From Diphasiastrum complanatum (Eukaryota > Streptophyta > Lycopodiopsida > Lycopodiales > Lycopodiaceae): DNA of 64,000 nt. The stretch is from positions 31,508,936-31,572,935 of the forward strand of contig CM055095.1 in NCBI GenBank assembly GCA_029204225.1, given 5' to 3'. Shown here piece by piece: positions 54,444 through 64,000 of the stretch. A program made the position numbers and the translations under genes. The notes below the pieces were generated by a model, which saw nothing but the letters and a program-made list of their open reading frames with translations, was not told the DNA's origin and did not search any database. Position 1 is the first letter of the stretch. Each line of letters begins with the position of its first letter.

Positions 54444-57409
54444 GGACTCACAGCCTGAAATAGTGCCAGTCCCTCGGCACTCTGCCGATTTAGTATAGCA
54501 TCCACTTTGCCCGCCTCTGGTGGATCAGGTAGCCCATAACGTCTTCCATGAAGTTGAGACGGTCCAGTTTCTTCGAGTCCTTGGGTGTGTGGAAGGACTT
54601 GTGGACTCTTGTCAGCCATTCTTGATCGACCCATGCTTGAAATCGGCGCGTCCAGGGATCTCCAAAGAATGCAGCTCGGTAATATACATGAGCGACTGGC
54701 AGCTGATCTTCGACTTTGTTGGAAGCTAGTGCCTTATTAGGATCAAAGAATATTGAGGGAAGAAAATCATCTCATTTTGTTTCAATACCCATTAAATGTT
54801 TTAAGTCCCGGGCGTAAGTGGCTGCCGCGTGGACTGTTGGATCAGGACAATTGATATATTGATTTGCGAACGTGGTGAGAGCCCTTCTGGCATCTACATC
54901 CTAGTCCACCCATATTCTGATGGTATGATCAGCCAATTAAAATTTTGCAGTGTGATCTTGTCCAAAGGGGTGTCGCATTCCGCCCATTTGGATCATCGTG
55001 TACATGACAGGAAGTGCGCGTTCACCCGTAATTGTTGCGGACTCATCACGTAGGCCTTGATGGCCGCATGGTCTCTTTCAAACAACTCCTGACACCACTC
55101 TAGTTGTGGTTGGAGGGTGGGTAATGCTTGCAGTTCTTTGCCCTTTATCCGTTTGTCCCTGGTCTTGGCCTTCGGACCCTTGATCTTGGGTGAATTCCCC
55201 TGCTGCCTGCTGGCTTTGGTCTTGGCTGGTACTGACCTATGCAGCGTCAAAATTAGGTGGTGGTGGAACTACCACGGGGGTGGGCTGGGCCTTCGTTTTC
55301 ATGAATTTTTGGCAAGCCTTGAGGGCTTGTTTGGCCTGGCCGAGCTCGTGAGTTACGCTTGTCCGATATTTGTTGAACTCTGTTTGGTAGCTATTTAAGG
55401 TTTGGCTATAGACCTGCACCTGACGTCGAAGAAGATTTATTTCTGATTGAGAGAGCGGCCTTGAGTCTGGTGCAGGTTGAGCTAACCAGACAAGCTTTTC
55501 TTCTTGTAGGGCTTTGACCTCCATCCCCAGGCACGTATTCTCTGCTTCCAAAAGGTTTAGTTGCGCCTGGACGAGAGCAAGCCGTTGGGACGCTTCGGAT
55601 TGAAGCTCTCGCACCTTCGTGGAGGCCTCTATCAGCTCTTTGGAGAGGCTTTGGATATAATTATTGAGGCCCTCCTCCTTCTACTGCAGCTTGGCAATCT
55701 CTTGGTGCCCTTCTTGTTCATGTTGCTGAGTCAAAATCAGCTCGTGCTGCAGCTTGGTGAGTCCTGTTTGCACATGTGTGTTGCTTGTTGGCAGGTGTAG
55801 TACCCTGCTTTCCAAGATAGCTTTGGCCGCTACTGCATCAAGGATGTATTTCCCCAGAGTCTGATATGCCATCGTTAGGTCTGTGAGAGCAGCCGGTACA
55901 CTGGCACTGGTAGGGGCTTGTGTTGTATCGGCCCCGACGACTTGTGGAGTACCGTCGTCATCATCTTCTATCAGGTTCTCATTGGACCTGATGCCATCTG
56001 GGGTGGTAGGATCAGCCCGATCTGGCGATGGTACGAAAACTGTTTGGACAAATGCGTCATCAGACAACGGTTGGTTGCCCTCGACAACCTTTGTTGGAAA
56101 AGCAGGTGGAATTTGAGAAGCAACTGTGGAAACAAGGGTGAGGACGATTTGTCCGAATGAGAGGATGGGAGGAACAGAGGGGAACTGAAGGGTGGTGTGG
56201 AGTATGGAAGAAGGTGAGGATGGAGCAGAAAGTGTCTGACGTGGGGGTGAAAAATTGATGACTTGCATCCACGCCATAGTGTCTGGAGACAATTGAGAAT
56301 TAGAAGGATTGAATAGAATGGAAGCAACGGTGGTGACAGGAGTGATGGAGGATGCGATGGTGATGGACAGAGTGGTGGATAATGGAACAGAGATAGGAGT
56401 GGTATCAAAAGAGAAAACGGGGATGGACACAAAAACAATTGTGGATGAAACAGGAAGAGAGGTAGCGACAAGATAGATCGGAGTGGGGGGTTGCATGAAG
56501 AAGAAGTGGCGATGGTTGATGGAGTGGTTAGTGCGGTAGTGGAGGCACGTCTTTGGGTAGCAAGTGGAGATGAGGATGTAGAAGCAGTGCCACACATTCG
56601 TTTGCTGGCCGTTGTGTTAATAACTGCAGGCTGGGAGGAGGTGGATGCTTGGGATGGCGGATAAAGGTTAGTGTGTGACACTTGGTTGGACAAAAGGGAT
56701 GAACGTTGGACACCGCGCACTTTTACCTCGAGAAGAGCACAGGCAAAGTTACACAACAGGGGGCCTGCTACGATACGCTCACGGTTGTTGGGTTTGATGG
56801 AGTTGGTTAGTTCACGAATAAGGAAGCTATGCCAGTCGTATGGCACAATTGAGGGGCCAGGGAACTCCAGAAAGAATTCCACTATCTGACTCAACAGCTT
56901 AGACTGGATTCTGTCCTTGCAAAATGTTGAAATAACCAGAAAGTTATTCAACAGATGCGCAGCCGTCTAAATGACGGGTTCCGTGATAGCATCTATCAGG
57001 TAACCATTGTTAGTCTGAATTGGGATTCTGGTGTGGTTTGGGTGACGAATGGTTTGATCAGAGTTTTGGCACGGTGATGGGAGATGGGTTGATGATCACC
57101 GAACGTAATGCCAATGGTGACCATCGAGTTTGCGTTAATCCTAACCTTGTACGTGGTACCTTGGTACAGGAAGTGGAAGCGAGTCTTTTCCTCGTCCCAA
57201 ATGGTGTAAGCGTGAAGGGCAAGGCCCATGCTAATCTCAAAATGGAAAAGCGCCTGGTAAAATTCCATTGCCTGTAGAAGTGGGTCGGCTGTCTGCAGCC
57301 ATGGTTGGATCAGAGCGTCAGAGGGTAATGGCCAAATCTGTGTAGCCTCGGGGATTTCCCGCTGGATCACATGCTTGGTGCAAGAGTCTGCAGAGGATGA
57401 GGAGACCAT
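54444..57409 (-). pseudogene. Large unrecognised 3' ORF of gypsy K, broken
   Basis: About 950 codons in the sense of the element, between integrase and 3' LTR. A likely start is the ATG at 57409 (MVSSSSADS). The N-terminal part looks globular (WPLPSDALIQPWLQTADPLLQAMEFY ... YTIWDEEKTRFHFLYQGTTYKVRI, then after a frameshift near 57020 FLEFPGPSIVPYDWHSFLIRELTNSIKP). A long P/S/T-rich section follows (another frame change near 56600), then a coiled-coil-like region to 55237 (LVQAQLNLLEAENTCLGMEVKALQEEK, QAKQALKACQKFMKTKA) with one TAG at about 55681, ending PPPPNFDAA. Further conserved-looking sequence in changing frames reaches the LTR. I do not recognise the family; it is not the Gag-like 3' ORF of A. 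Confidence 0.6.
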
Positions 57410-57719
57410 ATTAGCAGTGATGATTAGAGGTCGAAAGTAGAAAAATGGTAGAAAAGGTAAAAATGTGTGAAAATGACAAAAACTGTGAATTACGAGTGTT
57501 GGATGACAAGTATTGTAGTTCAAAGCGCAGATCGGTGTTCAGTATGAGCAGATGATAGCTGGTAGGAAGTTTGGTAGCAAATGGAGAACTTGGTAATTTC
57601 AGTGTAAATTTCGGTAGAGCTTCGCTAGCAAAGGTGACAAATGACTCGAATTCAGCCCTTATATAGCAGAATTTAAAGTGTGTATTAGGTGAAATCCACT
57701 TTCCCTTGTTCAGTTCCAC

Positions 57720-58501
57720 CCAAATTTTGGCAGGCACCTTACTCACAAAGTTTTAAGACCTCAGGGAAGTTTGCAAGAGTTCAGAAGGTGATTTGACTGC
57801 TATGCGAAGGTTTTGCGAGAGTTCAGGCTGTCTGCGAGGGTTCAACTCTCGCATGAAGTGACCTCTCGCACAACTTGTTTCTGTGATTGGATTTTCAATA
57901 TCAAACCATGTAGGAAGGCTAATTTCACTGCTCTGATTCCATTTAGACACCTTGCGAGGGTTGGTAAGATGATCTTGAAGCTTTGCAAGGGTTCTAAAAA
58001 TTCAGCTTCTGGGAACCCTCACACACACTAAAAAATGGTGATTCCTCCATCAGAAACTCTTGCAGAGATTTTCATGGGTGCATCTGGGTCAGATCTGGTG
58101 ACTGTCCAAGTTTCAAGAGCTATCTCCTAGGGGATCTCAAAAAATCATGAAAAAAGTGCTCTTTTAGAGTGTTTTTTTGACAAGATCTCGAGATTTTCTA
58201 ATTTTTAACTTTTGTAAACTGGTAATCAGCTTCATCCAGGCTTGATCAGACCGTTGGTAGTTCTCTGGAAGTTTTGATGGATACTTGGTAATAGATCCAA
58301 CAATCAATCTGATGATCTGCTTCCTTCTTGATACTATCTGGATCTGGATCCTCCTTGGATTCTGATGGATTTTTCCGGTCTTGCCAGATCTGGCCAAATC
58401 TTGATGGATCTAGCTTGATTTGGCTTGATCTTCCTAGGTCTAGTGGTGATGGTTTAGCTGAATAGCTTTTCGTAACATGCCATCACCAATATAGATCTCT
58501 C
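57720..58501 (-). repeat. Non-coding stretch of K with GCGAGAGTT-type motifs
   Basis: Between the integrase stop and the extra ORF. From 57750 to 58080 about nine words such as TTTGCGAGAGTTC, TGCGAGGGTTC, AACTCTCGCATG and GAACCCTCACAC occur in both orientations, the same vocabulary as the B leader at 3030-3750. 58081-58501 holds nothing recognisable. Confidence 0.65.
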
Positions 58502-59580
58502 TTACTGTGGTGGCCAGTACTTGTGCAACCGGCTACCATTGATGGGTGTATCGAATGGTGTGCCATCTAGCTTTTCTAAATTCACAGCTCTATGATTAAG
58601 AATTTCCTTGATCCGATAAGGACCTTCGCCTGTGAATTTTAACTTTTCCTTGATCGCCTTGGTTTTATACATCAAGACTAGATTTTCGGAACGAAGATCC
58701 TTCTTTTGTAATCTGTGATCATGCCATGCTTTGCGTCTTTCCTTTTCAGCTACCAGTGCATGCACACCTAGTAAGCGTGTTTCACAGAGTTTATGCAGAG
58801 CTTCGTGGCATAGTTGTAGAGATTTGGACTCATTAAGACATTGCGTGGTGGCAATCCTTAATGAAGAAACTAAAAACTCTACTGGCATCACAGCATCCTG
58901 ACCATATACCAATTGGAAGGGTGTTTGATCAGTGTTTCCTTTATATGTTGTCCTGAATGCCCATAGTGCAGCATGCAACTTGTGTTCCCAATCTGATCTG
59001 CTAGCTTCAACAGTTTTCGTGAGCACGCTACACAGGATCTTATTGGATGATTATGCTTGTCCATTATCACGAGGATAATAAGGCGTACTGGTTCTGTGGA
59101 TCACGAAGAATTCCTCCAACAAGACCTTGATGGTCCTATTGATGAAATGACTTCCGCGATCACTGACTAGCTCTACCGGACATCCAAAGCGCACAATGAT
59201 ATTTTCATAAAGGAACTTGGCAGTGGTCCTAGCATCAGCTACTCTTACTGCCTTGGCTTCGACCCACTTGGTGAGGTAGTCTGTGGCTACGATTATGTAT
59301 CAAGCCTGAGAACTCTTTGCTGCACGGTAAATTGGACCGATGTAATCCAATCCCGACTTTTCGAATGGTGCTTGGGCTAAGATCGGGTGCAGTAGGTCAT
59401 AATTCAATCTTGTTGGCCTTCTCGCCCTTTGGCACACATCGCACTTTTTCAAGTATTCCTCCGTATCCTTATGAATCGTTGGCCACCAACATCCTGATTG
59501 CAGGATCTTGCAAACTGTAATGTCGGATGCAAAATGGCCTCCACCCATGCCTTCATGTGAAAGCGAATGATCTGGGTGGC
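58502..59580 (-). pseudogene. pol: Integrase of gypsy K, two nonsense codons
   Basis: The zinc-binding part reads LPHEATQII then (after a one-base shift near 59560) SHEGMGGGHFASD ... CDVCQRARRP. The core has GLDYIGPIYRAAKSSQA-stop-YIIVATDYLTKWVEAKAV, LVSDRGSHFIN and YYPRDNGQA-stop. The C-terminal part from 59026 to 58502 is open (WEHKLHAALWAFRTTYKGNTDQTPFQLVYGQDAVMPVEF ... GEGPYRIKEILNHRAVNLEKLDG). There is no chromodomain, in contrast to gypsy N. The usual E of the triad falls in the QA-stop-SSN stretch. Confidence 0.88.
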
Positions 59581-60360
59581 CTCATGAGGAAGAATACATC
59601 GTCGAAGAATTCTGTCTGGTCCTCTTCATTGACATTTTCTGGATTTAGGGAGATTTGGTAGTCGCGGCATTTTTGTAACACCTTCTCCAAATTGGATAAG
59701 TGTTCTAAGTCTGGTCTATGCACGCACAGATCGTCCAAAAAAATTTCTAGAAATTTTTGCATTTAATTTTTGAATGCCGCCTGCATGACTTGCTGGAAGG
59801 TGTTTGGGGCATTGCAAAGTCCGAATGGCATCACTTTATAGGCATAGGTTTTCCATTCCATGGAAAATGCTGTCTTGTGCTGGTCATGGGGGGATATCTT
59901 CACCTGGTTGTAGCCGCTGAAGCCATCTAATAAACTGTAGGCTTCGGCGCCAGCTACTTTGTTGAGGACACTTTCCGTAAATGGTAGAGAAAAATGATCC
60001 TTTTTGGTGACTGCATTTAGCGCCTTCAGATTCACACAAATCCGCATTTTGCCATTCTTCTTGGGTACTATAACTATCGGTGATACCCATTCCGTGTGCT
60101 CGATTTCATAGATGAAATCTGCATCCATCAGCTTCTGCAACTCTTGCTTGATCAGCTCAGTATAATTTGGGTTGCAACGATAATAACGGCTTACCTTGAG
60201 AACTACTCCGTCCACCAAGGGTATGGTGTGTTGGACTACTATTGGTGGAATGCCCTTTAGGTCACTATAAGTCCAGGCAAAATAGTCTTTATACTCCACC
60301 AACAACGATCGTAGTCTCTTGAACTATGTGGGTGTTAACTGCTCTCCCACATGCACTATC
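59581..60360 (-). pseudogene. pol: Reverse transcriptase of gypsy K, truncated before RNase H
   Basis: Reads VGEQLTPT-stop-FKRLRSLLVEYKDYFAWTYSDLKGIPP, EHTEWVSPIVIVPKKNGKMRICVNLKALN, motif A SLLDGFSGYNQVKI, MPFGLCNAPNTFQQVMQAAFKN-stop and motif C FLDDLCVH. After SLNPEN it jumps to VNEEDQTEFFDD, a segment normally found just before the integrase, so the thumb and RNase H are deleted. Residues lost in B (the W of EHTEW) are kept here. Confidence 0.88.
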
Positions 60361-61048
60361 TTTTGTTTTTCACTTGGCTTGGCAAGGTTCATCGACTGTG
60401 TTCGCACAGGTCCCTCGAAGACTTGTTCCGTTGGTGCCTAACTTTGGTCAGATTCTCTCTGGGCTTGCGGCATCATGATTACCACGTCGTTCAAGGAATT
60501 CTTGAAAGTCTCAGGCATCTCGTGAATTGACGCTCGTCGAAATTCCTCCTTCAACATATTGATTTTAGCCCGACTAGTCATTTTTTGATTTTCTATCACC
60601 TGTGTAGAAGATGACGCTGTATCTGAGTCTATCTTGATTGACTTCAAGGAGTCCAACACCTTCTTTTTGCTCTTTTTTGTCATTTTGGTGGGTCTTGTTG
60701 TCTTTCATCGGGACTGCCGTGACATTCGCCTCGTGGTTGCGAATATGAACATCCATTGTAGCTATCTCCTCTTCGGGTAGATCACTTCATTGGATCACCT
60801 GGTTGTAGCGTTGTTTCAACTGATTTTTCTTATTCGCAGGTGCCTTGGGTGGATCGATCCATGAGAATTTTGCCATAGCAGACTTTTGCGGTGGTTGAGC
60901 TGGTACTTTCTTGGTTCCGTAACGATATGGGTCCATGTGGTGTAGGACCTGTTCTTCAGTCAACTCAATCTCCTTATTACAAGTTAGAGCATATTGCCAA
61001 GGGACTAGATCATCGTCCACTGGGTTCTCAATAGGCTCCGCTGACAGC
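60361..61048 (-). pseudogene. Protease-RT linker of gypsy K, broken
   Basis: Aligns with B 12830-13560: PIENPMDDDLVPWQYALTCNKEIELTEEQVLHHMDPYRY, then after a stop near 60787 DLPEEEIATMDVHIRNHEANVTAVP, lysine-rich KKSKKKVLDSLKSIK, and ETFKNSLNDVVIMMPQAQRESDQ. It starts abruptly at the copia L LTR at 61048; the protease core itself is missing. Confidence 0.8.
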
Positions 61049-61698
61049 TGTCAAATTTCAGAGTTTATGGACTGAAATTGATCTAGAAATGATCACAAAG
61101 AGTGATTGGTAGCTTGGGATCTTGATCTATATCAAGACTAGCTTCCAAAACTAGCTTCTACTTGACAATCTTTGTGTTTCCAAGCAAGAACAATAAAAAA
61201 AGATGATCCACGGCTTCACACATATGAAGTACAGCTACTGTACGGCCTGATAACAGAGAAATAGTTTACTTATCATTTACAAAGCATTCATTTAAAAGGA
61301 AAGTGCTTAAGAGAGTCACAAACCAAGATTTCTCATCATTAGCTCAATAATGGATCCATCATGGATCAAGTACAAATTCACCATAATCTCTCTCTAAGCT
61401 GCATCCAACACGTGTGGGATAGCTCATTGTACTTATCCATATCCACTTTGGATAAGATCTATCAAGTTTGCCACATCATCCATTGGTGGTTTGTGTTGAC
61501 CTTCTAGATTCCTACAATCTAGGACCTAACTCCTATAATTTAGGAGATGTCACATTAGACTCAAATGAAAGCTAATCAAAATGGATCTGAATATTACAAG
61601 TGTCATTTCACACGTGTGGACAGGTCCTCACACGTGTGGATCCACATAGATGTCTAATATTCATTAAAAAACCATGTGAAAATCGAAAAATTCTAACA
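61049..61698 (-). repeat. 3' LTR of copia L (650 bp)
   Basis: On the minus strand it starts TGTTAGAATTTTTCG after a purine tract (AATTGAGGAGGAG) and ends AATTTGACA. G-box cores CACGTG lie at 61409-61414, 61611-61616 and 61631-61636, the last two inside CACACGTGTGGA repeats. The left neighbour is the gypsy K linker. Confidence 0.85.
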
Positions 61699-63112
61699 CT
61701 CCTCCTCAATTTTTACATGATACAACTATAGTACATCTATCTACAACACCTAAGGCTGATCTTAACTTGATAAATGAAGCCTTTGGCAAGGCTTTAGTGA
61801 GTAGATCAGCAAGGCAATATGAAGAAGACACATGGTGTAGCTTGATCTCCTTTGCTTGAACCTTTTCCCTCACAAAATGGTGAGCAATTTCTATGTGCTT
61901 GCTCCTTTCATGGAATGTGGGATTGGTTGCTAATGCTTGGCTTGATTGGTTGTCACAAAATATTATTGGCTGCTCCTCGGCCTCCATGACTTGCAACTCC
62001 ACCAAAAGCCTCTTCAACCATAGAATCTCCTTTGTTGTGGATGTTAGTGCCTTGTATTCCGATTCGGTTGAAGATAGAGAGATAGTATCTTTCTTTTTGG
62101 AAAGCCAAGACACTATGACATTGCAAAGAAAGGTAACAAAAGCACTTGTGGACCTCCTATCCACCTTATCACCTACAAAATTAGCATCCGAATATGCCCT
62201 TAAGGCTAGATTAGATCCATCATATAAAATGCCAAAGTTCTTGGTGGCCAAGATGTACCTCAACACCCTTTTTGCATTTTTCCAATGACAAACTAATGGA
62301 TTTTGCATAGATTGGCTTAGTTTGCCTACACTATAACTTAGATCAGTTCTAGTTATAGTAAGATAGATCAAGGAGCCTAAAAGTCTCCTATATAGTGTGA
62401 TGTCCTCAAAGGATGCTTCATCATCACTATTGGAAACTTTTACATTTTGCTCCATAGGAGTTTCTACTCCTTTACAGTCTTTCATTTCAAACTTTTCTGA
62501 GATAGAAGAAGCATATTTGGATTGACAAATAAAACTCAAATCCTTGCTTCTTGAAACTTCTATTCCTAATATGAAATGAAGATTACCAAGATCTACCATC
62601 TTAAACTCCTTAAACAATGCTACTTTCACTTCTTGTATACCATCAAGATCATTTCCACTAAGGATAATGTCATCAACATACAAAATGAGAATGATGATTT
62701 TATCATCATTAAATCTTAAGTACAAAGAAGGATCATAAGCACTTACAACAAACTTAATAGAGTTTAAGAAAGTATTCAACCTAGAGTACCAAGCTCTAGG
62801 TGCTTGCTTAAGCCCATAAAGGCTTCTTAGCAACAAACACACTTTTTCCTCTTGATCTTCTTTGATGAAGCCCTCGGGTTGCCTCATGAAAATCTCCTCT
62901 TCCAAATATCCATTGAGAAAAGCATTAGTCACATCAAGTTGAAATAGAGGCCAATTGCAAGTAGTTGCAAGAGAAATAATCAACCTTATGGAAACTAGCT
63001 TAGCAACAAGAGCAAAAGTTTCATCAAAATCTACTCCCTTGGTTTGCAAGAACCCCTTTGCCACTAGCCTTGCCTTGTGTTTGTTGATGCTCCCATCTTG
63101 ATTGTACTTCAA
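61699..63112 (-). pseudogene. pol: Reverse transcriptase and RNase H of copia L, long open frame
   Basis: An uninterrupted 468-codon frame (63112 to 61706): NKHKARLVAKGFLQTKGVDFDETFALVAKLVSIR, QLDVTNAFLNGYLEEEIFMRQPEGFI, SLYGLKQAPRAWY, catalytic ILYVDDIILSGN near 62660, LGIEVSRS, and RNase H (AYSDANFVGDKVDRRSTSAF, SLSSTESEYKAL, HERSKHIEIAHHFVRE, YCLADLLTKALPK). It is of the same lineage as copia Q. The element is truncated upstream, so this well-preserved part cannot be expressed as a full polyprotein. Confidence 0.92.
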
Positions 63113-63608
63113 TCTATAGATCCTTGTGACTCCATAGCTTCTTCAAAACAACTTCGCTGATCAAACATAGAAGTTAGAAAAGTGTAAGAGGTAAGTGAAT
63201 GTAGATCTTCCCTTTGTTCACCTTTGTCAACATAGGTGAGCCTTGAGGGCTTGACCTTCCTTCTTGTAGATCTCCTTGGAGTCCTCGGATCTTGAGATGG
63301 ATCTTCAAGATCTTGATCACATGTAGGCTCCTCCTCAGACCTTACAAGATCCTTGACATAAGATGGATTAGAAGCTTTCTCATTCAACTTGAAGTAGTTA
63401 CCTTCATCAAAAGTAACATCTCTACTCACTAAAATCTTCTTAGTGATAGGATAATAGACTCTATATTCTTTGCTATTTTCAGCCTAACCTACAAAGATCC
63501 CTTTAATAGAAGTAGGATCATCCTTTTTTCTTGTATCTAATGCTTGAAAAACATAGCAAGTAGATCCAAAAATTCTTAGATCTTTAAGATTTGGCTTCTT
63601 ACAAAATA
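63109..63608 (-). pseudogene. Integrase tail and linker of copia L, truncated
   Basis: Reads LKDLRIFGSTCYVFQALDTRKKDDPTSIKGIFVG-stop-AENSKEYRVYYPITKKILVSRDVTFDEGNYF, then an acidic linker with RRSTRRKVKPSRLTY. The frame ends at 63109, just offset from the RT frame. At about 63608 the sequence switches to gypsy K gag, so the 5' half of copia L is gone. Confidence 0.85.
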
Positions 63609-64000
63609 GTGCGTGCATACTGAACACCATACATTTTTTCGTCGAGGATACTGCAGCTGGGTTGGTTCCGGTTGATGTGGAGTTACTGCTACAGTTCCTT
63701 GTAAGGCCTTTAGTTTCTGGTCAAACTGCGTCGTAAGTTGCTCCATCTGCTATTTGTGTAATTTTGTCATTTGCTCCAACAGCAGTTCTTTGGATAGAGC
63801 GGATGCGTTTGATGGTGATGATGCGATCGAGGGAGTAGGAGTGTGGGTGGAAGGATATTCGTCGTCAGATCTCTCATCCTCTTCCCTGATGGCATCTTCC
63901 ATAGCTTCTTGCAGAGTAGCATACTGCTCCCGTCGTTTCAGTTCTCTTCTGATGCTTTGTGGTAATCCGACTAGGAACCACATGATCACCGCATGATCGG
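63609..64000 (-). pseudogene. gag: gag of gypsy K, partial at the window end
   Basis: On the minus strand MIMWFLVGLPQSIRRELKRREQYATLQEAMEDAIREEDE through SKELLLEQMTKLHK matches the B gag (about 4480-4735) almost residue for residue, with a stop after KLHK (63750). It continues QMEQLTTQFDQKLKALQGTVAV and WCSVC. It is cut at about 63609 by the copia L junction and continues past 64000. Confidence 0.88.

Larger units (their letters stand above)
53622..64000 (-). mobile_element. Gypsy K: minus-strand relative of B, with nested copia L, running off the window
   Basis: In minus orientation: gag (64000 to about 63609), copia L in place of the end of gag and start of protease, protease linker (from 61048), RT, integrase, a long extra ORF and the 3' LTR (54443 to 53622). 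Gag, linker and RT are nearly identical in protein sequence to B. About 1.8 kb present in B is missing around copia L, and a second deletion fuses RT to integrase. The 5' LTR lies outside the window. Confidence 0.85.

Noticed and set aside
55883-56160. Plus-strand frames across the extra ORF of gypsy K
   Set aside because: They are complements of the P/S/T-rich minus-strand coding sequence.
1-64000. A bacterial or phage-type system (defence island, operon)
   Set aside because: Primer-site types, LTR structure, promoter style and protein families are all of plant retroelement type. No ribosome-binding sites or operon-like gene strings were seen.

Overview
The window is a transposable-element graveyard from a large plant nuclear genome. 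Nearly all of it is nested, broken LTR retrotransposons of the plant Ty1/copia and Ty3/gypsy superfamilies. Evidence that the host is a plant: initiator-Met type primer sites (TGGTATCAGAGC) in the copia elements, tRNA-Asp type primer sites (TGGCGCCGTTGCCGGGG) in the gypsy elements, Tat/Athila-like gypsy polyproteins, and one candidate plant signalling-peptide gene. The species cannot be named from the sequence. No rRNA, intact tRNA gene, CRISPR array or bacterial operon was seen.

Layout. 1-1839 is a decayed Gag-like ORF (fragment A). Gypsy B (+) was inserted into it: 5' LTR 1840-2659, primer site, motif-rich leader, gag, protease and RT, breaking off near 14341. B is split by a nearly complete young copia Q (5500-11657; 682-bp LTRs with 6 differences; target duplication GCTGT). 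Then come a copia integrase scrap (14342-14597), a minus-strand copia P (about 14606-16984) and a decayed gypsy C (16985-20118). Copia D (minus, 20354-26320) lies inside a TCGACTT-rich stretch. Gypsy E (26611-33924) has LTRs, primer site and a perfect target duplication (GCTTC), but no RT or integrase. Its 3' part carries the tail of an A-like ORF and a second LTR-like segment.

From 33930 to 48240 the remains are more decayed. Copia G carries a terminal-inverted-repeat element with a hairpin of about 170-bp arms (36401-36757). A low-repeat island at 37339-42393 holds the one plausible host gene, a 94-residue secreted peptide precursor on the minus strand (40550-40834) with a well-placed TATA box. 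Copia M, a chromovirus-type gypsy N with inverted LTR pieces, and copia H follow. A 24-25-bp minisatellite lies at 48276-48870. From 49832 onward everything is minus strand: copia I, a copia scrap J, and gypsy K (53622 to the window end), a close inverted relative of B that has integrase, a large unrecognised 3' ORF and a 3' LTR, and is interrupted by copia L (61049 to about 63608).

Most interesting points: (1) the U5 end of the B/K LTR contains a degenerate antisense copy of tRNA-Asp just upstream of the tRNA-Asp primer site; (2) these gypsy Gags carry several zinc knuckles with the spacing CX2CX3HX4C; (3) leaders of separate gypsy elements are studded with family-specific short motifs in both orientations, and in K the array recurs before the extra 3' ORF; (4) the secreted peptide gene. 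Every retroelement polyprotein examined has stops or frameshifts, so none looks autonomous.
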